Shown: piece by piece, positions 30,144-37,539 of the stretch
How the letters are laid out: each line of letters begins with the position of its first letter
How positions within the stretch are numbered: position 1 is the first letter of the stretch
Position numbers and translations under genes: made by a program
Assembly (NCBI GenBank): GCA_020426505.1
Contig: JAGQPX010000085.1
Span: 1-61,057 of the forward strand
DNA: 61,057 nucleotides
Direction of reading: 5' to 3'
Source: Planctomycetaceae bacterium
Lineage (GTDB): Bacteria; Planctomycetota; Planctomycetia; Planctomycetales; Planctomycetaceae
Notes under the pieces: model-generated
What the model saw: only the letters and a program-made list of their open reading frames with translations
Databases searched by the model: none
Told to the model about the DNA's origin: nothing

Positions 30144-31024
30144 TGCCTCAATCTCGATTACCGTGGACACTCCCTCGCCCGTCATTGCTCTTCACGCTTC
30201 TGATGATCGGTAGCGTCGGCATGCAAGTCTGTCCGGCAGACGACCAGCCGATTCCGGACCGTGAGTCTCTGCTGAAGACGTTCGTCGATGAATTCGTATT
30301 GATCGCGCCGGGCGTCGAGCAGTTCCCGCAGTCGTTCGAGATGGGGTCGGAAGCGTCACCCGAGGAGCAACCGAAGCACCCGGTCACGCTGGCTCGCCCA
30401 TTCCACATGGCAAAGTATGAGGTGCCGCAGAATCTGTATGAGGCCGTGATGGGAGAGAACCCCAGCCGCTGGAAGGGACCCCGCAACTCGGTCGAAATGA
30501 TCACCTGGACGGACGCCAACACGTTTTGCGAAAGTGTGACGGCCCTTCTGCGTGAGGCTCATCTGATCGAACAGAATGACTCCATCCGACTTCCGAGCGA
30601 GGCCGAATGGGAATACTGCTGCCGAGCCGGAACTGACACCGCATACAGTTTTGGAGACCAGGCGACGTCCCCCGACGACGAGGGGAACAAGGCGAGTCTG
30701 CTCGACCCTTACGCCTGGCACACCGGCAACGCAGCCGGTAACGATCCCCCAGTCGGAGCCCTCAAAGCAAACCCGTGGGGACTGTACGACATGCACGGTT
30801 ATCTCTGGGAATTCACCGCCGATCACTGGCAGGACGACCATCAGTCGGCCCCGACAGACGGCAGCCCGCGGATCTCAAGCGAAGAGGACGCTCCGATCGT
30901 CGTTCGTGGTGGCTCTTGGAAAGACCGCCACCCCCGACTGCGATCAGCCGCACGACAATCATTCAAGATCGATGCCCGCGACGATGCGGTTGGATTTCGC
31001 TGCGTGATGGACAAAGCCGGGTGA
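30143..31024 (+). CDS. Exported SUMF1/FGE-fold protein without catalytic cysteines
   Basis: A 293-residue protein with a signal peptide and an FGE-sulfatase (SUMF1) fold: FEMGSEASPEEQPKHPV near the start, LPSEAEWEYCCRAG, NPWGLYDMHGYLWEF, VVRGGSW and a final DAVGFRCV. True formylglycine-generating enzymes carry a Cys pair in the C-terminal GGS region; here that stretch reads GGSWKDRHPRLRSAARQ with no Cys. It is therefore unlikely to activate sulfatases and more likely a binding or structural member. It is coupled to the BON gene. Confidence 0.87.
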   Translation: MPQSRLPWTLPRPSLLFTLLMIGSVGMQVCPADDQPIPDRESLLKTFVDEFVLIAPGVEQFPQSFEMGSEASPEEQPKHPVTLARPFHMAKYEVPQNLYEAVMGENPSRWKGPRNSVEMITWTDANTFCESVTALLREAHLIEQNDSIRLPSEAEWEYCCRAGTDTAYSFGDQATSPDDEGNKASLLDPYAWHTGNAAGNDPPVGALKANPWGLYDMHGYLWEFTADHWQDDHQSAPTDGSPRISSEEDAPIVVRGGSWKDRHPRLRSAARQSFKIDARDDAVGFRCVMDKAG

Positions 31025-31055
31025 TTGCCAGGCACATGACCCTGACACAACAACT

Positions 31056-31083
31056 GCCCCCGATGCCAAATGACATCGGGGGC
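31056..31083. terminator. Hairpin terminator between convergent genes
   Basis: A perfect ten-base inverted repeat (GCCCCCGATG and its complement) surrounds an eight-base loop, placed midway between the convergent SUMF1-fold and cysteine-rich genes. There is no strong T-tract on either side, so it may act as a bidirectional stem or transcript end rather than a classic intrinsic terminator. Confidence 0.65.
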
Positions 31084-31107
31084 CTCGAACTTCAATCGTT
31101 CGGCAGG

Positions 31108-31359
31108 CTACTTCGAGCAGCAAGCTGCACCGGTCGCACAGCAATCGGAGTCGCCGCTCAGACAACAGGCCGCATTGCCGTAATCACAGCAAACGCAGTC
31201 TTCGCAAGAAGTGCAGTCGCACAACTCACAGCCATCGCACCCCCCCGGGCAGGCGCACGATGCTGACGAAGCGTTACCCGAAGCAGTCGACAGCGCGCTC
31301 AGGCCAAATAGTGAAACCGGGATGGCGAGCAGTCCCGCAAGAAACATTCGACGTAACAT
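31108..31359 (-). CDS. Small exported cysteine-rich protein
   Basis: An 83-residue protein with a signal peptide (MFLAGLLAIPVSLFGLSALSTASG) and a mature part of about 50 residues with 15 or so Cys: CACPGGCDGCELCDC, then EDCVCCDYGNAACC and DCCATGAACC. The density suggests metal binding or a disulfide-stabilised fold; it resembles no family I can name. The ATG at 31359 has GGGAG upstream. A second cysteine-rich exported protein lies just upstream on the same strand. Confidence 0.78.
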   Translation of the reverse strand: MLRRMFLAGLLAIPVSLFGLSALSTASGNASSASCACPGGCDGCELCDCTSCEDCVCCDYGNAACCLSGDSDCCATGAACCSK

Positions 31360-31452
31360 GGATTTTCTCCCATGAAATGTGTGAACAGATGAGGCGACAC
31401 ACCGACTCTGCACAGAGTCAATGAATGCGCGCACCTCGATTGAGCAAGCAGC

Positions 31453-31854
31453 TCACACGATGGGAGGCGGCAGCAGCGGTTCGTCACCCCGTTGATTGAC
31501 ACGGACATCGACGAGTGTCAGTTGACCGCTCAACAGAGGACGGAACGGACGAAATTCCTGACCGACCAGATACACGAAAGTGACGATCATCGGACTGCAG
31601 AATGGACATTCATCACAACCATTCTCGGTTGGATCTGATCCGTCACCGGTTTGCGTTTGATGATGTCTTATGCAGCAGGAACGTCCAGACGCGGGGGTAA
31701 CATCGTCCTGTTCCGGGCAGCAGCAACACTGCCCCCCCAAACCCCGGACAACGGTTGGTCCGCCGACAGCGGACCGCGAACCCATCATCGGCCCGACGCA
31801 GAGAGCGACAATGAGAAGCAGGCAGAACACGGAATATGACATCCGCCGGATCAT
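31453..31854 (-). CDS. Exported or membrane-anchored cysteine-cluster protein
   Basis: A 133-residue protein. A hydrophobic N-terminal segment (VFCLLLIVALCVGPMM) serves as signal or anchor. The mature part has GGQCCCCPEQDD, SCCIRHHQTQ and CDECPFCSP, with His and Asp nearby, suggesting metal coordination. The ending RPLLSGQLTLVDVRV looks like a folded tail. I do not recognise the family. It shares a strand with the smaller Cys-rich gene, 93 bases apart. Confidence 0.7.
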   Translation of the reverse strand: MIRRMSYSVFCLLLIVALCVGPMMGSRSAVGGPTVVRGLGGQCCCCPEQDDVTPASGRSCCIRHHQTQTGDGSDPTENGCDECPFCSPMIVTFVYLVGQEFRPFRPLLSGQLTLVDVRVNQRGDEPLLPPPIV

Positions 31855-32118
31855 GAATAAATGATATGCGCGGACTGTCGAACGAGTCAATATGCGAATC
31901 TCGCTACGATGATCGACGATGCGTTGTTATGACTGGAGAGTCGGAGATCCTGCCAATCATGCGAAGCTGGCCGACACGACCACAAAGTTGAATCTCCGCC
32001 ACGGTCGACATTCAACCGTCGGAGTGCTCGCAGCTTTTCGCTCGGATTTCGCCGCGTGAATTGTGTACAATGGTCCACAGTTACAGACTGATCCCCCTCG
32101 ACTGTCGTTGCACATCTC

Positions 32119-32364
32119 ATGCCTGCCAAAACTGCCGACGCGATCCTTGATCGTCACTTTCTCGAACTGCGTTGTGAGATCCTGAATCTCGCTGCCGCTC
32201 TTGATCGAATTGAGCGATCGGTCGGGTTCGACGGTGTTCGTGACGATGGTCGTGTGGAGTTACTGAGGCAGGGGATCGACATTCTGCGGACCGGGGGGAC
32301 CGATCGGGCAGAGCGGGTGCAGATGCTCTTCAGTGATGAATACCAAGCGGGCTGGAACCAGTGA
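32119..32364 (+). CDS. Small hypothetical protein, 81 aa
   Basis: I do not recognise this protein. It is soluble and helical (LDRHFLELRCEILNLAAALDRIER), with acidic and basic residues balanced. Its stop overlaps the start of the next gene by four bases (GTGA), which shows tight translational coupling to the GNAT protein and supports it being a real gene. Confidence 0.72.
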   Translation: MPAKTADAILDRHFLELRCEILNLAAALDRIERSVGFDGVRDDGRVELLRQGIDILRTGGTDRAERVQMLFSDEYQAGWNQ

Positions 32365-33146
32365 CGACCGAGAAATGGTACCCGTTCATCAAGCTGCCGC
32401 TGACGATTGAGCAGTTTCATCAGCTTCCGCGAAACCCCGTCTACAAGTACGAATACATCGAGGACGAAGCATGGCTGACCGCGCGGCCCAGGGTGTACCA
32501 CGCGTTACTCACGCTTGAAGAACGAACCCCAGCACAAACAGCTGAGGGGTACGGTCGTGAGGAGATCACGTTTCGACCGCTCGACGATGATGACTGGGAC
32601 GAATTCCCGGCGCTATTCGCGTGGGCCTTTCACCGCGTCCCGCCCTTCTCACTCATCTCAGATGATGACCGATTGAAGGCAGCAACTCAGTGCCTGGAGC
32701 ACGTCCGCAAGGGGGGCGATGGACCGCTCATCAACGAGGCCTGCTTCGTCGCACGTTGCGAAACCAATGAAGGCGAACAGTTGCTCGGTGCAATCCTGAT
32801 CACGCTCATGCAGGATGGCGACCTCGAACGCTTCGACGACCCAACGTGGAAAGAGCAGGCCCCCGATGATGCCCTCGCGACCAGCTGGGGCCGCCCCCAC
32901 CTCACATGGATTTACACCGATCATTGGAACTCCCGCCACGGCATCGGCAGCATCCTGCTCGATCATGCCGTCAACGCCCTGCTCGACCTCGGTTACACCG
33001 AACTCGCCAGTACCTTCCTCCTCGGCAACGAATCCAGCACCCTCTGGCACTGGCGAAACGGCTTCCAACTCAAGTCCTACCCAGGCTCCCCACGAGCCAC
33101 CAACCGCAGAACCACTGCGAATGAGTCCCCAGAACCAGTAGAATGA
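32361..33146 (+). CDS. GNAT-family acetyltransferase
   Basis: A 261-residue protein with a GNAT fold in its C-terminal part. Residues from about 70 read ITFRPLDDDDWDEFPALFAWAF, a typical GNAT start. HLTWIYTDHWNSRHGIGSILLDHAV (RHGIG acetyl-CoA loop) and LLGNESSTLWHWRNGF follow. The N-terminal 60 residues are an extra segment. The start is GTG overlapping the upstream stop. The substrate is unknown, and the 81-residue partner may be an associated factor. Confidence 0.82.
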   Translation: MTTEKWYPFIKLPLTIEQFHQLPRNPVYKYEYIEDEAWLTARPRVYHALLTLEERTPAQTAEGYGREEITFRPLDDDDWDEFPALFAWAFHRVPPFSLISDDDRLKAATQCLEHVRKGGDGPLINEACFVARCETNEGEQLLGAILITLMQDGDLERFDDPTWKEQAPDDALATSWGRPHLTWIYTDHWNSRHGIGSILLDHAVNALLDLGYTELASTFLLGNESSTLWHWRNGFQLKSYPGSPRATNRRTTANESPEPVE

Positions 33147-33188
33147 AGATCGCAGCCCCAGGGGCCGCAGCCGGTGGGCTTTGCCAGT

Positions 33189-33216
33189 CATCCAATCATC
33201 TGATCAACCAATCAAC
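33189..33216. repeat. 28-base heptamer element
   Basis: Four 7-base units just before the TatD-like gene. Its reverse complement (units GTTGATT, GGTTGAT, CAGATGA, TTGGATG) matches the element at 16724-16751 at 24 of 28 positions. Confidence 0.65.
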
Positions 33217-33224
33217 CGACCGCC

Positions 33225-34037
33225 ATGTACTTCATTGACCCACACGTTCACATGGTCTCCCGTGTCACTGACGATTATGAACGCATGCGGCGGATGGGAT
33301 GTGTCGCCGTCAGCGAGCCTGCCTTTTGGGCCGGGTTTGATCGTGGCTCAGTCGATGGGTTCCGCGACTACTTCCGGCAGCTCACCGAGTTCGAGCCGAC
33401 GCGAGCCGGATGGAGCGGCGTTCAGCACTACACTTGGCTGTGCATCAACGCCAAGGAAGCGGAGAACGTCGAACTGTCGCGCGGCGTGATCGAGATGATC
33501 CCCGAATTCCTCAACAAACCGGGCGTGCTGGGCATTGGCGAGATCGGCCTCAACAAGAACACGCCCAACGAATGCACCATCTTCCGCGAGCATCTCGAAC
33601 TCGCTGCGAAGACGAACGAACTCGTGCTGATCCATACGCCGCACCTCGTCGACAAGTACAAAGGCACCCGCATGATCGTCGACATGCTGCAGGAGCGGAA
33701 CGACATCCCGCCGCACCGCGTGCTGATCGACCACGTCGAGGAGCACACGGTCAAAGTCGCCAAAGACGGCGGCTATTGGTGTGCGATGACTCTTTACCCC
33801 ACCACCAAATGCACGCCCGCCCGCGCCGCAGACATCATCGAACGCTACGGCGACGACCACATCATGGTCAACTCAGCTGGCGACTGGGGCCCATCCAACC
33901 CATGTGCGGTCCCCGACTTCATCCAGGAAATGCGCCACCGCGGCCACTCGGAGGCCAAGATTCGCAAGATCGTCTACGAAAACCCTCTCGAATTCTTCCG
34001 CCAGTGTGAGAGATTCGAGTTCACCCCGCCTGAGTGA
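33225..34037 (+). CDS. TatD-like metal-dependent hydrolase
   Basis: A 270-residue amidohydrolase-fold enzyme of the TatD type. Metal ligands are visible in order: PHVHM (His7, His9), the Glu in GIGEIGLNK, His in LIHTPH, His in IDHVEEH, and a late Asp in SAGDWGP. Members are DNases or other phosphoesterases/hydrolases; some belong to secondary-metabolite or lipid-export clusters. Neighbours give no pathway. The ATG at 33225 follows the heptamer element by eight bases. Confidence 0.87.
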   Translation: MYFIDPHVHMVSRVTDDYERMRRMGCVAVSEPAFWAGFDRGSVDGFRDYFRQLTEFEPTRAGWSGVQHYTWLCINAKEAENVELSRGVIEMIPEFLNKPGVLGIGEIGLNKNTPNECTIFREHLELAAKTNELVLIHTPHLVDKYKGTRMIVDMLQERNDIPPHRVLIDHVEEHTVKVAKDGGYWCAMTLYPTTKCTPARAADIIERYGDDHIMVNSAGDWGPSNPCAVPDFIQEMRHRGHSEAKIRKIVYENPLEFFRQCERFEFTPPE

Positions 34038-34091
34038 TGATCACCGGAGATACGGGTACGTGACATCCAGAGATCAACGTTTCTCAGCCAG

Positions 34092-34122
34092 GTAGGGTGT
34101 GTGCAGCGTAGCGGAACGCACC
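34092..34122 (+). repeat. REP-like palindrome, left of RAYT gene
   Basis: A 31-base element beginning GTAGGGTGTGTG and ending GAACGCACC. It can fold into an imperfect hairpin (GGTG...CACC). Its reverse complement recurs at 34717-34747 at 26 of 31 positions, so the two form an inverted pair around the transposase-like gene. Confidence 0.85.
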
Positions 34123-34132
34123 GTTCGGGTAG

Positions 34133-34681
34133 TCATTCGAAGTGGCGGAACTCATCGCCGTACCATTCATTCGCACTTCCCCAGTTGATCGGGTACTCGC
34201 CAGCGGCAACGTACCGATGAAATGAGGACCACTGCCAATCCTGGACCCGATCCACCAGTCCATGCTTCAACGGATTGACGTGAACGTAGTCGAGGCATCG
34301 TTTGAGGTCTCGCTCGTCGCGGCACGTGTGCTCGAAGAATCGCCTTTGCCAGACACCATGTTCGCCCCTTTTGTGACGACTCTCAGACCGCTGTGTCACG
34401 ACCCCGCCGTGTTGACGCCAGAGTTTTGTGAAGCGGGTCTTGATCAGCCGCCAGCGGTTCGAGTAATCCGCATCTCCCACCGGGAGTTCCCAAATGGTAT
34501 GAAGATGGTCCGGTAGCAAGACAATCGCAGTGATGTCGAAGGGGAGCGACAATCTTGTTTCGGAGATGGCCTCCCGCAATGACCGGCGACCCAAGTCAGA
34601 CGTCAGCAGGGGACGCCTGCGGTCGGTGACGACCGTGAAGAAGTACACCCGTCCTTCGCGATTGCGACAATATCGGCTCAT
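34133..34681 (-). CDS. REP-associated tyrosine transposase (RAYT, IS200-like Y1 family)
   Basis: A 182-residue HUH/Y1 single-strand endonuclease. The HUH motif is LPDHLHTIW, and the nucleophile Tyr lies in [14 protein letters not shown] near residue 134. The C-terminal WSSFHRYV is a RAYT signature. RAYTs process REP hairpins; domesticated copies are not standard insertion sequences. The gene lies between two inverted REP-like repeats, which is the expected arrangement. Start ATG at 34681. Confidence 0.92.
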   Translation of the reverse strand: MSRYCRNREGRVYFFTVVTDRRRPLLTSDLGRRSLREAISETRLSLPFDITAIVLLPDHLHTIWELPVGDADYSNRWRLIKTRFTKLWRQHGGVVTQRSESRHKRGEHGVWQRRFFEHTCRDERDLKRCLDYVHVNPLKHGLVDRVQDWQWSSFHRYVAAGEYPINWGSANEWYGDEFRHFE

Positions 34682-34716
34682 GCGATCATCTTAAGAAGAG
34701 CAAACCTCGACCGAAA

Positions 34717-34747
34717 GGTGCGTTCTGCTTCGCGACACGCACCCTAC
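34717..34747 (-). repeat. REP-like palindrome, right of RAYT gene
   Basis: The inverted partner of the element at 34092-34122, with five mismatches in 31 bases. It starts GGTGCGTTCTGC and ends CACCCTAC, and can fold on itself. It sits 35 bases upstream of the RAYT start codon. Confidence 0.85.
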
Positions 34748-34859
34748 GGAACTGGTGTGATCCGACGATTCTCTCGTGACGACGCTACCGCTGACGCAAG
34801 AGGCGGGGCCGGGCGAGGTTGGTACAGCAAACACATTCACCATCATTCCCGTGCTTCTC

Positions 34860-34876
34860 GGGTGGGCAAGCCACCC
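34860..34876. terminator. Short hairpin downstream of the membrane-protein gene
   Basis: GGGTGG and CCACCC pair around a five-base loop, 32 bases past the end of the 34908-35489 minus-strand gene. No T-tract follows, so termination activity is only suggested. Confidence 0.35.
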
Positions 34877-34907
34877 GTGGCACCCGACAACGACTGCGGC
34901 TCACATC

Positions 34908-35489
34908 TCAGTATCCCGGTGCCCGCTTGCCGTCGGTTTTGAGTGGGTCGGCCACTCGCACATGCACGGCGGGGATGTTGGGGGAGAGCATGTTCAGCGT
35001 CAGAATGTGTTGGCCGGTTGTCTGTGGGGTGAAGTGCAGGTATTCGGCGTGCCAGGCGGTGCCGCGGGTGCGGGGTTGGAAGGTGTATTCGTCTGAGAGC
35101 AGGACCGTGCCGTCCTGTTGTTCGAGGGTGGCGGCGAGGCGGATTTCGTAGTCGGCTCGTTCCAGTGTGGGCGGGCGGAACATGGGGCCGATGAGCAGGT
35201 CGTGCTCGACACCCGCGTGTTCGATGTTGAACTCGACCTGGAAAATTGCGTCCTTGGCTGATGTGCCATCGAGGATGATTTCGTGGAGGGTTGTGCGGCG
35301 TTGTTGGCTGTCGGTCCAGAAGGCGTACGTTGCAAACACGACTCCGAGCACGATCAGGAAGCCGACCTTGAGATGCGTCGTGTTTCGTTGACGTCGATCC
35401 TTCATCCGCAGTGCGACCCACCATCCTCCGGCTGCGAAGAGCAGGAACGTGCCGAGTGTGACTCCGGCGATGAGCCAGCTTCCGTTCAT
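34908..35489 (-). CDS. Membrane protein of unknown function, downstream of fhcA
   Basis: A 193-residue protein with two N-terminal membrane helices (LIAGVTLGTFLLFAAGGWWVAL and VGFLIVLGVVFATYAFW) and a beta-rich extracytoplasmic domain (EIRLAATLEQQDGTVLLSDEYTFQPR, HILTLNMLSPNIPAVHVRV). I do not recognise the family. It follows fhcA by 71 bases on the same strand and may be co-transcribed. Nothing in the sequence ties it to C1 metabolism. Confidence 0.75.
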   Translation of the reverse strand: MNGSWLIAGVTLGTFLLFAAGGWWVALRMKDRRQRNTTHLKVGFLIVLGVVFATYAFWTDSQQRRTTLHEIILDGTSAKDAIFQVEFNIEHAGVEHDLLIGPMFRPPTLERADYEIRLAATLEQQDGTVLLSDEYTFQPRTRGTAWHAEYLHFTPQTTGQHILTLNMLSPNIPAVHVRVADPLKTDGKRAPGY

Positions 35490-35560
35490 GGCGGCACCTC
35501 ACTACGGGCAAATGCAGAACGAGAGAGTTGGCGAAGCCCACCCAACGGCTCGTGACGGGG

Positions 35561-37219
35561 TCAGCCTTCGTTGCTGGTGATGACTTCGTTCTGGTGCAGG
35601 TAGCTTGGGTCGACGGGGTAGTTGCGGAACTGGATTGTGTAGTTGTCCTCGAACCATTTCTGGATGTCAGGGACGCAGGCTTCGTCGTAGGTGGGGGTGA
35701 CGTGGAGCAGGCGGCCGTCGGTGTGGGGGAGGATCTGGCCGTCGTCGACCACGATCTCACCCGCGTGAATGACGTAACGGGGCAGTTCGAACATGAGTTG
35801 CTTGTCGTCCTGCGGCTGATAGATCGTCACGTCGGCATCGGCTCCGGGGCCGAGGTGTCCTTTCCTGGAGAGACCGAGCATGCGGGCGGGTGCAGCACGT
35901 GTGATGATGGCGATCTCTTCGAGACTGTACTCTCGGTCTAGGTCCGCGAGTGTGCAGCGGTCTTTCACGCCACCAGGAACCCGGTTGAGCACGTCTTTGC
36001 GAAGGCCACGGTCCATCAGCAGGGCGATGATCTCCGGGTAGGCGAGGAATGAGCCACCGTTGGGATGATCGGTGCTCATGGCGACCCGCCAGGGGTCTTC
36101 CATCAACAGATACCACTCGAGGCCAATGGCCCATTGCAGGGCGTGGACCATCGATTTGTCCTTGTACTCGATCGGCACGATGCCGCACCCGGCTTCCATT
36201 TCCGTGTCGGAGTTGAACCACTTGCGGCCGAAGACCTGATGCAGGAAGTACCCCAGCGGGCCGTCCCCCGTCATGGAGGTTGTGTCGCCGAACATCACCT
36301 GACCGACGTCGACGGTGATGTTCTCGTGTTCACGCACATATTCGACCAGTTTTGGAACTTCAGAGCAGAAGGTGCTTTGGTCATCGAGGGTGCCGCCATA
36401 GCTGTGAAACTGGATGTGCGTGAGATGTGCCGGGTGTCCTTCGAGGGCCTGCATTGTTTGCAGCGTTGTTTCCCAGTTGCCGGGGATGCCGAGGTTGTTG
36501 CAGTGGATGTGCGTGCGGTGGGGGAGGCGGAGCCGCTCGACCGAGGCAGCGACTTCGCGGACGATCTGCCGAGGTGAGACGCCGAAGTGGGCGATTTGAT
36601 CGTCGATGGAGTTGGCGTTGCCTCCGGAGCGTTTCCACATCTCGACGCCGCCGGGGTTGACGATCTTCGACGCATAACCGCCAGCTGCATTAATGAGCCA
36701 CGCGATGTAGGCGTCCAGTCGCTGCGTTTCGCCGGCAGCGATCTGCTTCATCACGTAGTGATTGTTCCCCATCAGGACGTAGAAGCCCTTGTCAATGATG
36801 GGTGTGTCGTGGAGTTCCTCGTGAACGTGGCGAGCAGCGAGAGGCGGGACAGCTGCGTCGAATGCGGTCGTGTATCCCAAGCCTGCGTAAAGGTAACCGG
36901 TCGCGAATGTGCTGGGCACACTTCCGGTCGTTCCCGAACGAGTGTGGAGCGTCCGGACGACTGGCTCCGATATCCGCTTGTCTTCCGGACGCATCTTACG
37001 GGCTGCGTTGACTTTCGGTCCGGCGATGTGGCAGTGCATGTCGACGCCGCCGGGCATCACGACCATGCCGGTTGCGTCGAGTGTCTTGTCCGGCTTCACA
37101 TTCGGGTCGGTCGGGGTCGCGATGACGCGTCCCGCTTCAATCCACACGTCCCGGACAGTCCCAGTGTCGGCATTCGCTGGGTCATAGACGGTGCCACCGC
37201 TGATTCTCAGTATTGCCAT
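35561..37219 (-). CDS. fhcA: Formylmethanofuran dehydrogenase/formyltransferase-hydrolase subunit A (FhcA/FwdA-type)
   Basis: A 552-residue amidohydrolase. The metal site GGVDMHCHIAGPKVNAAR near residue 55 is the FhcA/FwdA signature; further ligands lie in THIHCNN and STDHPNGGSF. In methylotrophs the FhcABCD complex moves formyl groups from tetrahydromethanopterin to formate; subunit A carries the hydrolase step. Planctomycetes are known to hold this C1 pathway. No fhcB, C, D or mch/mtd gene is adjacent. The ATG at 37219 starts MAILRISGG; a GTG/ATG start 11 residues upstream is possible. Confidence 0.92.
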   Translation of the reverse strand: MAILRISGGTVYDPANADTGTVRDVWIEAGRVIATPTDPNVKPDKTLDATGMVVMPGGVDMHCHIAGPKVNAARKMRPEDKRISEPVVRTLHTRSGTTGSVPSTFATGYLYAGLGYTTAFDAAVPPLAARHVHEELHDTPIIDKGFYVLMGNNHYVMKQIAAGETQRLDAYIAWLINAAGGYASKIVNPGGVEMWKRSGGNANSIDDQIAHFGVSPRQIVREVAASVERLRLPHRTHIHCNNLGIPGNWETTLQTMQALEGHPAHLTHIQFHSYGGTLDDQSTFCSEVPKLVEYVREHENITVDVGQVMFGDTTSMTGDGPLGYFLHQVFGRKWFNSDTEMEAGCGIVPIEYKDKSMVHALQWAIGLEWYLLMEDPWRVAMSTDHPNGGSFLAYPEIIALLMDRGLRKDVLNRVPGGVKDRCTLADLDREYSLEEIAIITRAAPARMLGLSRKGHLGPGADADVTIYQPQDDKQLMFELPRYVIHAGEIVVDDGQILPHTDGRLLHVTPTYDEACVPDIQKWFEDNYTIQFRNYPVDPSYLHQNEVITSNEG

Positions 37220-37539
37220 TGATAGATAAACTGGGGAATTGAGGCTGTTCAAACACTTCTGAGGTCACGAAGATGTCGACTGCCAGTCCAGACATCGTCA
37301 GGTTTAACGATTCGGGAAATCTTCGTGGACCAAACGATAGCAGAAGACACAGAGAATCATCAGGCATTGAAGATCAACCTCCGGCGATCAGCGGATTCTG
37401 CTGGAGTTCCCCGAATGCTGACGACACTGTCAGACGATGACAAGGATTACAGGACGGTGACGGAGTTCCGTTCGAGTCGCATTGCGCTGGCGCCTTCGCC
37501 TTACGGAGTTCACCAACGTCCAATTGTGAGTTCACCCCT
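37220..37539. other. Divergent promoter region
   Basis: About 320 bases between fhcA and the large exported-protein gene, which diverge. I see no gene, strong hairpin or repeat here. Confidence 0.4.

Noticed and set aside
30143..31024. Formylglycine-generating enzyme for the sulfatase at 11713
   Set aside because: The C-terminal Cys pair needed for catalysis is missing.
31108..31359. Bacterial metallothionein
   Set aside because: The signal peptide and Gly/Asp-rich spacing do not match cytoplasmic metallothioneins.
34843..35760. Minus-strand frame of 305 aa
   Set aside because: Out of frame with both fhcA and the membrane protein it spans; Thr/Pro/Arg-rich shadow sequence.
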